64,000 nucleotides of DNA from the NCBI RefSeq assembly GCF_030384665.1, contig NC_083680.1, positions 715,001 through 779,000 of the forward strand, read 5' to 3'. Below, piece by piece: positions 9,863 through 20,864 of this stretch (the first letter of the stretch is position 1; every line of letters begins with the position of its first letter). A program made the translations under genes and the position numbers. The notes beneath the pieces are model-generated. The model was not told where the DNA came from. It saw nothing but the letters and a program-made list of their open reading frames with translations, and did no database searches. This stretch comes from Lodderomyces elongisporus. Lineage: Eukaryota; Ascomycota; Pichiomycetes; Serinales; Debaryomycetaceae.

Positions 9863-12679
9863 CTATTCATGCAACTTATAACCAAGGATGGTGCCATCGT
9901 TATAGGTGACATAGATCAAATAAGATACAGGCAATGTAAAGTCTTCTCCTTCACTCTGCCTTTGCCCCTTTACACAAAGTCCAATAATCGTTCTATATCC
10001 GTGATGTCCTATAGCCAAATTTAAGGCATTGGGAAACACGTGCTCTTGGCGCATCCCATGGACCCCATTATAGCAACATAATCTCATGATCGAAACCAAT
10101 CCTTGCTGCGATACACCAATAAAGCACGATAACTCGGGAATTGTGGCAGCTATCGACATCCTGTTAGAGTGTTTGCTATCTTCGTTATATGGTAAATCCA
10201 TATTGAATAGCTCATCGGTAGAGCTGGAACAATAAAGCGAAGGGATCTGCAAAAGAGCCATTTTCTTTGCCGTTGTCACCATTAAAAAGTTTGGTTCATC
10301 ATTTTGATGATAATGGTGTTGAACCTGCTTAAAAACCCTTCTATACACGTCTTTTGTATTAAAGGGCCGAGTCATTGTAGTTGTCCGACGACGTATATCA
10401 TCGTCATGGCTAAGCTGAACTGTCTTTGGTTTAAAAAATTGGAAATCCCCTAACGCACTACCGCCGCCTAAAAGGGCTTTCTCTTTTATTATCCTTTCCA
10501 TCTCTTGTTCTTCGTTGATATCACTATCTCCAAACACATTCTTTAAAGAACCTACGGGGAGAAACCATTGCGATTTGAACAATTGAACTGTCCAGCAGTC
10601 TTCATCCATCACGCAACGAGAAATCACTATGGGGTCAGCAAAATTGATACGCTTTAATGAACAGTGACTACTAGTGGTACTTGATGTTCTTTGCTCCCGA
10701 GGAAGTTCTGCATCACGTCTTTCCATGGTTTCCACCAATTGATCCGTGTAGTACACTTTGCCCATCAAGTCATTTTCTCCCAAGGGACCCAGCACTATTG
10801 CATAATTGAATTTGAAAATCACCATCTCGCCTGAAATCGATGCACATGCAACGAGAACTTCATCATCAGTATGCTTGAGAATTGATACAGAGGGGATGTT
10901 ATGAAGCACTTGGTGAGAGGTGACGTGGTAGAATCTGTTATCTGGTGTGTGGTAGTAAAGCAACACAATGCATTGCGAGTTGTCCGAAGCAGCTATAATG
11001 TTATCCAGAAAGTCTAGCCCCCATATTGAAGCACTAAGTTTGATTTTGAAATCAGGCTTGATTCTTAATGGAAGATTGCCATGCCTTTTTTTGTTTTGAA
11101 ATTTATCAATTTCATTCGCAATTGTTTGCGACTTCCAAATCAAGAGAGACCCATCATCAACACATACAGCAAGGACATCTTCTCCATTGAATAACGCTGT
11201 GGTGATATAATTTATGGTATGTGGGAAATACGGCCAAGTCGAAATCAACCTGTCAGTACTTGAAGTGAAAACGGGTCTAGTCTCAAAACGAAAACAAGGC
11301 TCAGCTTCTGGTAGATTCTCGATGGCATCAAACTTGTAAAACAAAAGCTCAGAGTTTGCTGCAATAACCATATAGTCCCTCGCTTCGTGAAAATTCATGA
11401 TGCAAGTAAGGTTGTTCTTGTATTTTTTCGAATGTTCGAATCCTTCGACCCGCTTCGTGCCAATGGAATTTAACTTTAATCCATTATGAAATTTTTCAGC
11501 TGGTGGCTTTTGCAATAATCGTGTTGGGTTGTACGATACGATATCCTCATATCCACTATTGGAGAATTTGTCCTCTGGCGGAAGGAATGTAAAGTTGTTG
11601 AGATTTAGAACTTTTAGTTTCGACAAATCGAGTTTAGCTCGAGACTCAATATAATCGTATTTGTATTCTTTCTTTAAATTCTTAGTAAATGTAGTCCCAA
11701 TCAGAGACCCTTGCAGTTGCAGTTGTGGAGGAAAGTTCATTGGATCGTGGTGATCTGTAACGAACTCGTTTCTGTACGAGAAACTTTCTCTTCTAGAGTC
11801 GTAGAAACGATCAGGATCATCGAACTCATTGCTATAATCTAGTGCAATACCTCTGCCCAATGATTCTGATGAATCGTCTTCATGATTACTATCAATATCA
11901 CCATCACCATCATTAGTATTATTATTATTATTATTATCACCACTCCCATCAATCTCATCATCACCTTCAATAACACTTTCGGAAAAGACTTCATTAAAGT
12001 CAATATTGTTGTTGCTATCGTTTCTTACCACGTTCCTTAATCTTCCTGGTAAGATATTCCCAATTTCTTCATCCAAAGATTCTGCTGCATAAATATTGTA
12101 TGCTCGTTCTTCATCTTGATCAGTTTCTCGCTCCACAATATTCACTCGCCTTATATTGTTATCCACGTTCGCAACGACACTGGAATTTGCGAGTCGATGA
12201 TCTCGCTCGGCCATAGCGTCGATTGCATACGCCTCTTCATCTAGCTGTGCGTCCGTTTCATTCTCTTCCAGTAGCTCCCCTCTCACATGTTCATTATCTC
12301 CGCTATATTCTATTTGAGATTCTGCTTGGACTTCATTATCGTTTCGAATACTACTCAATAAGTACTCACTCATTGTGATACGGGGCCTCGTGAACACCTC
12401 GTCATCGTCCCAGTTTCCAAACCTATCATATTCTCCTTGGTTAGATTCTTGAAACAATCCAAAGTCATCATCACTGTCACTATTACTGTAATGTCTTCGA
12501 GCAGATGTCGAGCTTGCTTGTTGCTCTTGATCTTGTATCAGTCTTTGTTGTTGTGGTTGTCCCAGCTCTGCCAATTGACTCGATGTATTTGCATGATTAT
12601 TAGCAGAGGATGGTCGCAGGGGCACTAGAACTTGTTGTATTCCTCTCAGGGCAAGGAACTTGTGAAACCCATCCATCAT
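9863..12679 (-). CDS. CRT10: Probable Crt10-family WD-like protein
   Basis: 938 aa. The first ~330 residues are acidic and disordered, with Asp/Asn runs (nt about 11880-11960) and many Glu/Asp. The second half looks like a degenerate beta-propeller: repeated strands such as DVLAVCVDDGSLLIWKS, IWGLDFLDNIIAASDNSQCIVLL and VLVACASISGEMVIFKF. Length and layout fit the fungal Crt10 family; the baker's yeast member is about 957 aa, is linked to RNR gene regulation, and is a substrate receptor of the Rtt101-Mms1 ubiquitin ligase. The name rests on overall pattern and is moderately sure; a generic WD40 protein is the alternative. Two consecutive ATGs are at the start. The gene is divergent from the sulfoxide reductase gene at 13403. 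Confidence 0.6.
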   Translation of the reverse strand: MMDGFHKFLALRGIQQVLVPLRPSSANNHANTSSQLAELGQPQQQRLIQDQEQQASSTSARRHYSNSDSDDDFGLFQESNQGEYDRFGNWDDDEVFTRPRITMSEYLLSSIRNDNEVQAESQIEYSGDNEHVRGELLEENETDAQLDEEAYAIDAMAERDHRLANSSVVANVDNNIRRVNIVERETDQDEERAYNIYAAESLDEEIGNILPGRLRNVVRNDSNNNIDFNEVFSESVIEGDDEIDGSGDNNNNNNTNDGDGDIDSNHEDDSSESLGRGIALDYSNEFDDPDRFYDSRRESFSYRNEFVTDHHDPMNFPPQLQLQGSLIGTTFTKNLKKEYKYDYIESRAKLDLSKLKVLNLNNFTFLPPEDKFSNSGYEDIVSYNPTRLLQKPPAEKFHNGLKLNSIGTKRVEGFEHSKKYKNNLTCIMNFHEARDYMVIAANSELLFYKFDAIENLPEAEPCFRFETRPVFTSSTDRLISTWPYFPHTINYITTALFNGEDVLAVCVDDGSLLIWKSQTIANEIDKFQNKKRHGNLPLRIKPDFKIKLSASIWGLDFLDNIIAASDNSQCIVLLYYHTPDNRFYHVTSHQVLHNIPSVSILKHTDDEVLVACASISGEMVIFKFNYAIVLGPLGENDLMGKVYYTDQLVETMERRDAELPREQRTSSTTSSHCSLKRINFADPIVISRCVMDEDCWTVQLFKSQWFLPVGSLKNVFGDSDINEEQEMERIIKEKALLGGGSALGDFQFFKPKTVQLSHDDDIRRRTTTMTRPFNTKDVYRRVFKQVQHHYHQNDEPNFLMVTTAKKMALLQIPSLYCSSSTDELFNMDLPYNEDSKHSNRMSIAATIPELSCFIGVSQQGLVSIMRLCCYNGVHGMRQEHVFPNALNLAIGHHGYRTIIGLCVKGQRQSEGEDFTLPVSYLIYVTYNDGTILGYKLHE

Positions 12680-13402
12680 TTATTCATCCATTCTCTTTTA
12701 TATTCAGCTGATACTAAAAAAAAAAGAAAATTATCACCCAATTTTCTCACTTACTTATCTTCTTACTCCCGCAATTGAAAGTTATTAATGCCTGTATTAG
12801 TGAATATCAAACTGTTGATTTTCATTCACTTTGAGGGAGAATAGAGGAGACGAAGTGGCGATACCACTTCTTTTTTATTTATTTATTTATTCAGTTATTT
12901 AATTCTTTTTTTTTTTACACAAAATAAGAAAAAACATAGAAGTTTTCATCTCTTGATAGACAAGAGGCCCATGGTTTGCAACCCATAAAGAAGAAGCTAT
13001 AACCTTAGAAATCAGACGATCCATACAATAATATTGGAAAAAACTACATTCACTCAGAGCTAGCTAGTCGAGATCAATCTCTAGCCATATTTCAAACAAG
13101 TCTATGAAAATCGAATCTAATATCATAACTAATAAGAAAAAAAAAGAAAACTCTTTTTCCTCCCCTGTTAAAGCCACAGTTGTCTCGGTAAGAAACTGGA
13201 CTTGAAAACAGAAAAACTTTTTTTTTTCTGTTTATTCTTTTTCCTTTTCCTTATTTTTGTTTTAGAAAAATTGTAGACAATATCAAGATCATAAAACAGA
13301 ACGCAATTCTTTGGAATCAATCTTGACATTCTTTCGTGCTGTCTGCTTTTCTGCTTTTTTGTTTTTGTTTTAAAATTATTCCCTTGAATTTGTACCTTGA
13401 TA
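12680..13402. promoter_or_regulatory. Shared divergent promoter region, CRT10-like gene and fRMsr
   Basis: 723 bp between two divergent starts. It contains (TTTA)n at 12873-12896 and long T runs at 12907-12917, 13218-13228 and near the fRMsr start. Such poly(dA:dT) tracts usually exclude nucleosomes. No specific factor site was identified. Confidence 0.5.
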
Positions 13403-13612
13403 ATGGTGTATCATGCAGACTATACAAATGCAAAACATGATTCAAAAATAGAGGCACTCGAACATATCCTTATTTCATATGAGCTGCTCAAAACAGATAA
13501 TTGGGTTTCAAATCTCCTGAATTGCTCATCATTATTATGGCATGGATACCATTCGCTCGGTGTTGAAGTCAATTGGACGGGATTTTACATCAACCAGCAA
13601 TTTATGGTCCCG

Positions 13613-13665
<53 letters not shown>

Positions 13666-14026
13666 GTCATCGTCATCGTCATCATTTAGCTCCATCGATG
13701 AGCTCATATTAGCTCCATTCCAAGGTAAAGTCGCGTGTCAAACAATATCATTTGGTAAAGGTGTGTGTGGCACTGCAGCACTGACGCAAACTACACAAGT
13801 TGTTTCGGATGTTGAAAAATTTCCTGGCCACATTGCATGTGATGGAGAGACCAAGAGTGAAATTGTAGTGCCCATTTTGCAGAAAAGGGCCGATAGTAAG
13901 GTTGATGGAAAACCAAAAGTTATTGGAGTGATTGATTTGGACTGCTTGCAATTGAATGGATTCGATGAAGTTGACAAAGAGTATTTGGAAAAATTGGCGG
14001 ACTTAATTAGTGAGAGCTTCAATTGA
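13403..14026 (+). CDS. Free methionine-(R)-sulfoxide reductase (GAF domain)
   Basis: 207 aa from the ATG at 13403; an in-frame TTG six bases earlier is not a plausible start. The GAF-type fold reduces free Met-(R)-sulfoxide using a resolving disulfide. The three functional cysteines are C112 (KVACQT), C122 (GKGVCGTA) and C146 (HIACDGETKSEIVVP), spaced exactly as C91, C101 and C125 of the characterised yeast enzyme YKL069W. The whole set is shifted by 21 residues because of an uninterrupted run of about 24 Ser (residues 71-94, TCA/TCG codons) inserted after the WTGFYI strand. The insertion falls in a loop before the first cysteine, so the enzyme should still be active. The gene is convergent with the KH-domain gene; a (CAA)n run lies between the stops. 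Confidence 0.9.
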
Positions 14027-14304
14027 ACTACTAGAGTATGGTAATTCTAACAACAACAACAACAACAACAACAAAAAGAAAAGCAATAGCTAAAGTTACA
14101 ATTTATGAGTTTCAAATATAGATACAAATGAATGATATATTTGCAGGCATTACTGAATACCAACAAGCACAGACTTGTAGTAAATGAATACCATAACAGA
14201 ACCAAAAAAAAAAGAATAAAAAAGAGAAAGCAAAAACAAAAGAAAATGTATAAGGACCAAAAAAAAGTAAAACAAATATTAGTCACTACAAACGATTCTT
14301 TCTC

Positions 14305-15504
14305 TTATGACTCTTCAGTGGCGTTCTCACCAGCTGAAGTAGCCTCGGCTCTTCTTTGTTCTTCTCTTTCCAAGTTGTGGTATAATAAACCTTTGGCTTT
14401 TTCAACAGCCTGTTGTGTTCCGGTGATGGTGAATACTCTTTCATCTGAACCGTCTTCAGCTTCGCTGATACCAATCATGGCACCACTAACTTTCCTAACA
14501 CCTTGGATTCTTGAACCGTTCTTACCAATCAAGGCTCCAACCATATCGTTAGGGAAGTTGATAGTCGCAGTGCTCTTTCTAGTCATTTGATGGGAGCGTG
14601 GCACGTAGTAAGTGGTTGTGCCAACACTTGACGAAAAATCTTCAATAAGACAACGCGAAATAACACGCAAGGAGTCATACAAGTCATCAACAGTACCTTG
14701 TAACTCAACCAACCTTTCATTTGAGCCAGGCAAGAACAGTTTTGATGCAATCATAGAGACACCAAAACTTTGTTGAATTTGTTGGATACGTGCACCTTTT
14801 GAGCCAATCAAGGTACCCATTTGACTATTTGGAATCAACAATCTGATGATAGTAGTCTCACCTTCGACACATGGTGTAGAGCTCAATTGTTTCAATGGGA
14901 AGTAGTTGTAAAGTTCAATCGCCGAATCGCAAAGTGCTTGAGCAAAATATGAAAGTGCTTTAGCACTGTCGTCTAATTTACCCGACACGGTCAAGATACG
15001 TTCATGAGTACCTGGGGTCAAACGTGAGATACCAGCTTTGGTGTTTGTTTCATTACGAATCGAGTCAATGACACCACCATTTTGTCCAATGAGACAGCCA
15101 GCTTCTTTAGCTGACACCAAGACACGATAGTTGATCAATGCATCGGCATTGGACTTGTCGTCTAAGGAAGGCAATGCAGCGGAGTTGTCATAGTCAGCGT
15201 CTTGGTGAGAGTCTCCTGAAGTGGTAGTACTGGTGCTGGTTGTGTTGGCATCAGTACTTGCGGCGGTGCTGGTAGTGTTACCACTCTCCTTTTTGGATTC
15301 TTGGTCTGCAGATGATGATGGCACCTCCGCGGCGGTGGTGCCTTGCTGAGTTGATGGAGCTGAAACGAAAGTAGAATCTGATCCAGAAGCAGAAGCAGGA
15401 GCAGGAGCTGGAGCAGAAGCAGGAGCTGCCGCTTCTGTAGTAGGAACTACAGGTTTACTTTCATTTTCAGATGTGAAGTTTGTATCAAACAATGATTCTG
15501 TCAT
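14305..15504 (-). CDS. Triple KH-domain RNA-binding protein (Pbp2/Hek2-like)
   Basis: 399 aa. An Ala/Ser/Thr-rich disordered head (1-120) is followed by three KH domains at about 125-195, 217-289 and 312-377. Each has an intact GxxG loop: GQNG (140-143), GSKG (234-237) and GKNG (327-330). The head has an Ala-Pro run encoded by an AGC/AGG-rich repeat. Fungal proteins with this layout include Pbp2 and Hek2/Khd1, which bind mRNAs and control their localisation, stability or translation. The long head and total length fit Pbp2 somewhat better, but I cannot separate the two by eye. Expected in cytoplasm and/or nucleus. Confidence 0.85.
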   Translation of the reverse strand: MTESLFDTNFTSENESKPVVPTTEAAAPASAPAPAPASASGSDSTFVSAPSTQQGTTAAEVPSSSADQESKKESGNTTSTAASTDANTTSTSTTTSGDSHQDADYDNSAALPSLDDKSNADALINYRVLVSAKEAGCLIGQNGGVIDSIRNETNTKAGISRLTPGTHERILTVSGKLDDSAKALSYFAQALCDSAIELYNYFPLKQLSSTPCVEGETTIIRLLIPNSQMGTLIGSKGARIQQIQQSFGVSMIASKLFLPGSNERLVELQGTVDDLYDSLRVISRCLIEDFSSSVGTTTYYVPRSHQMTRKSTATINFPNDMVGALIGKNGSRIQGVRKVSGAMIGISEAEDGSDERVFTITGTQQAVEKAKGLLYHNLEREEQRRAEATSAGENATEES

Positions 15505-16411
15505 TATGGGGTCTGTTTTCCTTTCTTTAGAGATGTTTTTTTACTTCAGTTTCTTTTTTTTTTTTTTTGGGGGGGGGGATATGATTTATTCTATAAACTG
15601 ACTTTTGAGAAAATCAATTAGAATGGAGTACACGGGTTAGTGTGTGAAAGTGTGACAGATGTGTGAAAGGTAGTGGCGGTAAAGGGGGAGGGAAGTGTGA
15701 GTGTATGTGAAAAAGGGAATTGGTTTATTTCAGGTTTTATTAGGAAGGTGGATGGGGTGTGTTGGTGTGTTTTGGATGGTGTGGTTTGATGTTGGGTATT
15801 TAAGTGTTGTCTGCAAAAGAGTAGTTCAGTTGGTACACATACCGATGTTTTGTAAAGAATTAAAAAAGAGAATGGGCGTGTTGAAAAAAATGCAGTGAAA
15901 AAAAAAAAACAGGAAAAAAAATTCAAGACATAGTTGGCATGGGTGTGTCTATGTTAGAAAGCAGAAAGAAAAAAAAAACAACAACAAAACACTTGTGCGT
16001 TGTGTCGTGTCGTGTCGCAAAAATCAGATTCACACATACACACGTACTTAACATCACGTGACTACACCATAAGACGAAGAAAGTGAAGATGAAGAAGGTG
16101 AAGAGGAAGGTTGGCACTACAAAGTGTTTGTAAACTACATATACTTTTTGTCGATAAAAAGAGTATCATTGATTTGTAAACTTTTCTTCTTCTAAATTAC
16201 TGAATATTACTTAAATAAATATACTAGTAGGTGAAATTATCATGCACACACACACTTTCTCTTCCTTCTATGTCAAGTAACAAACATGATGCCGTTGCCC
16301 ATCGCCCACTTGCGTTTGGTAATTGGTCTTGCTCCATTTTTTTATTTTTTTTTATTTTTTGCTTTTCTCTTTCTCTTCCTCTATTTATTTATTATAATTT
16401 TAATTCATTAG

Positions 16412-16444
<33 letters not shown>

Positions 16445-16454
16445 CCTTTGGCCG
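15505..16454. promoter_or_regulatory. Upstream region of the KH-domain gene
   Basis: 950 bp. It contains a T15-G9 block at 15554-15579, a GTGT-rich stretch at 15630-15790, A runs near 15900 and 15970, an ATCACGTGAC palindrome at 16053-16062 (the RTCACGTG core bound by Cbf1-type factors) and a (CT)n run at about 16413-16444. The (CT)n run lies in the 3' flank of the gene ending at 16455. Short frames here are low-complexity. Confidence 0.5.
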
Positions 16455-18161
16455 TTACAAGACACCAATGTAGTCCTGTGCACTGATTGTAGCAAAACTT
16501 CCTCTTCTAAACGGTGTATTGTGATTAGCTATGCCTTCTCCAACGTAGTCTTGGGGTGGACTCATAGGATCAATTTCTTCGTCATCATAATTAGCATTAG
16601 CATTCTCAATTTCATTTTGATTTCCGTTATAATTTTTGTTGTTGTTGTTGTTGTTGTTGTTATTTTTATTTCTAATATTGTATTGTCCTTCGTCGTCGTC
16701 ATCGTCTACTTCCTCTAATAAATTGGCCAAATTTTCATCCTCGTGGCTAATCATATCGGCAAATGAGTAAAAGTCAATAGTGAATGGATTTGAATTTGTA
16801 GCGCCATCACTTGGGTTGTTTCTTGCCTCACTGTATTTGCTTTTGGAGTAGTTTGTTGATCCAGCAAAACTTGAAGAGCGTTTTGCAGTGTGCAGGAAAA
16901 ACGGTGGATTGTGATTGTGATTGTGATTGTGATTGTGATTATGGTTTTGGTTTTGGTTTTGGTTTTGGTTTTGGTATTGTTGGTGGGATGTGTACACTCT
17001 TGAGAGCGAGGTTACACCAGTCGATGATTTCGAGGTAGTAATTTTGTTATGGTAATTATTGTTTTTAGAGTTTTCCAAGGTGGAAATAATCAGTTGTGAT
17101 ATGATACTTCTTGCTCTTGGTCTTATGGTTGGTGAAAATGGTGCTTTTCTTGGTGACAAATCTGAAGTTGATCCATTGTTCATAGTGCCTTCAGGATCTG
17201 CAGTGTTTCCATTGTTACCTACTAAACTCAAGTTTTGGGTACTGCTATTGGCACTGCTATCTAAGCTTAATGTGTTATCTTGTCTTGTTCTTGTTCTTCT
17301 TCTTCTTTCTGTACTTTTACTTCTGTAACGGCAATTGGGCACTTGTGTTTCGTCATCGTCGCAATAGCAGTTCAATTTCACCTGGTCTAGTTTGATTTTG
17401 GGGTTGATTAGTATTTCCGTGGTGGTGTCCAATATGGGGTTGGTGTAGTTTTCCAAAGTGCGGTGGAATGGTGTTTCTGGGTTACTTAAGCTGTTTAAGG
17501 ACTCTGAGTTTTTGGTGACTGATCGTTCAAAAATGTCGCTTGATGAAGAGTTTGTTGAGACTACTGAGTTATTGTGGCGGATAGGGTCTGAAGATGGAGG
17601 AGCAATTGGAGAGAGGTGTGCATCCTTGGAGTTTGGAGAATGCAAAGAGTCTATTTGTTGTGTTTGCTTTTGTTGTTGCTGTTGTTGTTGCGGTTCCTGT
17701 TGCTGTTGTTGTTGCTGGTGGGTTTTTTGTGTGTTTTGGTGACGAACTACGGGGGAGAGTTTCAACCTGTGTATTGTTCTCTTGACAAACTTGTTGAACC
17801 TTTCCAGGTCTTCCTTGTGCTCTCCAAGTATATTTACATGGGATGCGTCTGGTGTGTGATTCTTGTTTCTTGTTGTTGTGGGTGCTTTGTCATCAACAGT
17901 GTTAGGGGATGTAATGGAGGTTGCTGTAGAGGACGGAGAATCAATTGGGTGTTGTTGCTGTTGTTGCTGTTGTGGTTGCAAGTGCTTCTCTGCTCTGGGT
18001 GTGTTTATTTGAAAATGGTTCAACTGTGCACCAACACTATCACTGGAAGCACTAGGGTTTCTTGTACTATTTGTGGTTTTGGTGGTTTTGGTGGTTTCTT
18101 CTAGCGACGAGGACAGGTTACTGTACAAGTTAAAGTTGACATTATGGCTTAGTTCAGACAT
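16455..18161 (-). CDS. Unrecognised Gln/Asn-rich low-complexity protein
   Basis: 568 aa. I do not recognise it. It is mostly disordered: Gln runs near residues 60-70 and 145-170, a Gln-Asn then His-Asn dipeptide run (nt about 16905-16975) and an Asn run (nt about 16636-16665). Short segments look less random and may be conserved docking or phosphorylation sites: HKEDLERFNKFVKRTIHRLK, SPTIRPRARSIISQLIISTL and TPFRRGSFATISAQDYIGVL at the very C-terminus. Many Ser-Pro/Thr-Pro sites suggest kinase control. Gln/Asn content plus a very long upstream region resembles regulatory genes in Candida relatives, but that is inference. The frame is long, and non-repeat segments are complex enough to support a real gene. 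Confidence 0.7.
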   Translation of the reverse strand: MSELSHNVNFNLYSNLSSSLEETTKTTKTTNSTRNPSASSDSVGAQLNHFQINTPRAEKHLQPQQQQQQQHPIDSPSSTATSITSPNTVDDKAPTTTRNKNHTPDASHVNILGEHKEDLERFNKFVKRTIHRLKLSPVVRHQNTQKTHQQQQQQQEPQQQQQQQKQTQQIDSLHSPNSKDAHLSPIAPPSSDPIRHNNSVVSTNSSSSDIFERSVTKNSESLNSLSNPETPFHRTLENYTNPILDTTTEILINPKIKLDQVKLNCYCDDDETQVPNCRYRSKSTERRRRTRTRQDNTLSLDSSANSSTQNLSLVGNNGNTADPEGTMNNGSTSDLSPRKAPFSPTIRPRARSIISQLIISTLENSKNNNYHNKITTSKSSTGVTSLSRVYTSHQQYQNQNQNQNQNHNHNHNHNHNHNPPFFLHTAKRSSSFAGSTNYSKSKYSEARNNPSDGATNSNPFTIDFYSFADMISHEDENLANLLEEVDDDDDEGQYNIRNKNNNNNNNNNKNYNGNQNEIENANANYDDEEIDPMSPPQDYVGEGIANHNTPFRRGSFATISAQDYIGVL

Positions 18162-18187
18162 CTAATATGGATTGTTTGTTCTCTTTT

Positions 18188-18228
<41 letters not shown>

Positions 18229-18780
18229 TAAAGATATTTTATGTGCGTTATTAATAAGATGTAGCAATAGGTTTATAATCTCTTACTGTTACTTTTTCTT
18301 TCACTTTTACCTTTTAAAGTGTAATTTTTTTAATGAATTTCCAATTAATCTGTTCTGGTTTATTTTAAAAAGGTTGGTTAGAAGGGTTCAAGTATAGATT
18401 ATTGGCAATTGACTTTGTTTCCAGTGCTGTATTGTATTTTGTGTATTGTGTATTGTGTATTGTGTATTGTGTATTGTGTATTGTGTATTGTGTATTGTAT
18501 TAGTGAGGGAAGGGGAAGGGCAGGAAGTGGAATGGATTGATAAAAGTTAAATTAGGACAAGAAATATAGAAAGCGAATATATCAGTGTGCAAACATGAAA
18601 AAAAAAAAGAAAACCTTTGGTGAAGGAAAGGAAAGGAAAGGAAAGGTAAAGTGGTTTAAGGGATGGGTTTGCGGTTTAAATCCTTTACTTAGAAAGCTGG
18701 TAATAGTTGGAATTGAGGAATCTCCAGATCTCTGTGCGTGGCTGTGGTTGTGATTGTGTATCGAGAGTGTTTACCCAACT

Positions 18781-18816
<36 letters not shown>

Positions 18817-18954
18817 TAAATATAAATATATAAATATATATATGTATATATATATATTTATATATAGTTGTACGTGTATATGGGGATGAGAGATGGATGT
18901 TGAGAAATAAGAGAAGAAGGGAAAGAGGGGGAATATACCATTCACCAACAGCCC

Positions 18955-18989
<35 letters not shown>

Positions 18990-20830
18990 TCTTACACTCT
19001 GGTATGGTCTGCTTCAACTAAGTGTCATCATCTACTGGGAAAACAGAATTAAAGAAGATGAAGAGGAAGTAGAAGTAGAAGAAGAAGAAGAAGAGTGCTG
19101 TAGTAAGAAGGAGTCGTCCTTTTCTGTTTTGTAAATGTCATGATGTGAATATTTTTAGATGACCATTCTTTGCTCTCAGTTGCAGTGGTACACAAAACAG
19201 CACAAAACAACACAAAACAACACAAAGAATTCCATTTTTTTTTTTTCCCCTAAAAAAAAAATTTGGGGGTTTGTTTTTATTTTTGCACTTGTAATCACTA
19301 ATATTACATAATACAACACATTACTGCTTAGTAATAATCTATTGATAGTTACATAACAGCTTACGCAGCAACAGATTATTATCTTATTTCATTTTTTCCT
19401 TTTCCTTTTTTCTTTTTTTTTTTGTTTTTCTTTTTTTGTTTTGTTTTGTTTCTGTTACAACATCGACAACAACATCGACATCGACATGAACTATGCTCTA
19501 GTTCTCTTCATACTCTTCAGACACACACAGACACATCAGCAACATCCATTCTATTGCTATCCATACTTTATCTAGACTGTTTGTTGGATTTCCTCTTTTC
19601 CTCTTTTCCTTTTTTCCTGTTTTCCTCTTTTGTTTCTTCTTCTCTCTTTTCCTTTTTTTTCTTTATCATCACTACTAGATACTGTCATACGATATATAGT
19701 GATGCCAAAAGGTAGCATAGGATACCGCACCGTACCGCACCGCACCACTCAACACCACTCAACACCACTCCACTCTGCACTACACCACTCCACTTTTGTA
19801 CCATGAATACTAACCATGAGCAAACATAGCCAATGTAAAGCGTGTAAAGAGTGTAATAACTTTGGAGAGAGAAGAGAGATACATATATACAGACAAACGA
19901 GACGTTTCAGCCTAACCCAACAACAACATCACTAATAATAATAATAAGTATAAGTATAATAATAATAACTACAACAAGGCAACAACAAAAACAGCAGCAG
20001 ACTTTGAATCTATATCCGTCATTTTCCTTCTTTTCTTTTTTGGGGGTTTCGTTGTAACGAGTAATAAATTAATAAAGAAAGAAAGAAAGTGAAGTAACAG
20101 GAAGTAACAGGAAGTAAAAGGAGGAGAGATAGGGTGATCTTTTTTTTTTTTCTCTCTTGCCTAATTCACCTTATTATTTTTTATTATTATTTTTATTATT
20201 TTTTATTTTTAAGGGAGAATAGAGGAGGAGGAAGGAGCTAGAGGAGGAGAAAGGAGGAGAAAGGAAGAAAAGTATTTGCTCTTCCTCTTCCTCTTCTTTC
20301 TTCCTCTTCGTCTTCACTCGTCTCTTTTCGCCCTTTAAAAAATCATGGTGCAACACAGCGCAAGTGCAGCAACTCTGCTAAACTTTTTTTTTTTTTTTTT
20401 TCCACCCCTCCTTTCTCTTGCAAACTCGTGTCTACTGCTGTGTTTGCCCTGTTGTTTTTTTTTTATCTTTTATATAATTGTCTCGTAGTATCTAGGAAGA
20501 AGAGGAGCATACAAATATACATACATACAAATATACATACATACAAATATACATACATACATACATACAAACAAATAGTCCATCCACTGTCATCTACGGA
20601 AGAATAGTGACAGCAATTGCTCTTTTACACACATAGGGAAACACCTTTTGTAGATTTTAACAAACTCTTTCTCTTTTCTCTTCCTCTACAACAACAACAA
20701 CAACAACAACAACAACACCAGCAAGTAATAATAATATTAACAATAATAATAATAATAATAAATACCCTTTGAAGGGTTAGACTCTATTCCACCCCGTAAT
20801 GAAAGAAAGAAACAAAAATAAAAAAAAATC

Positions 20831-20864
<34 letters not shown>

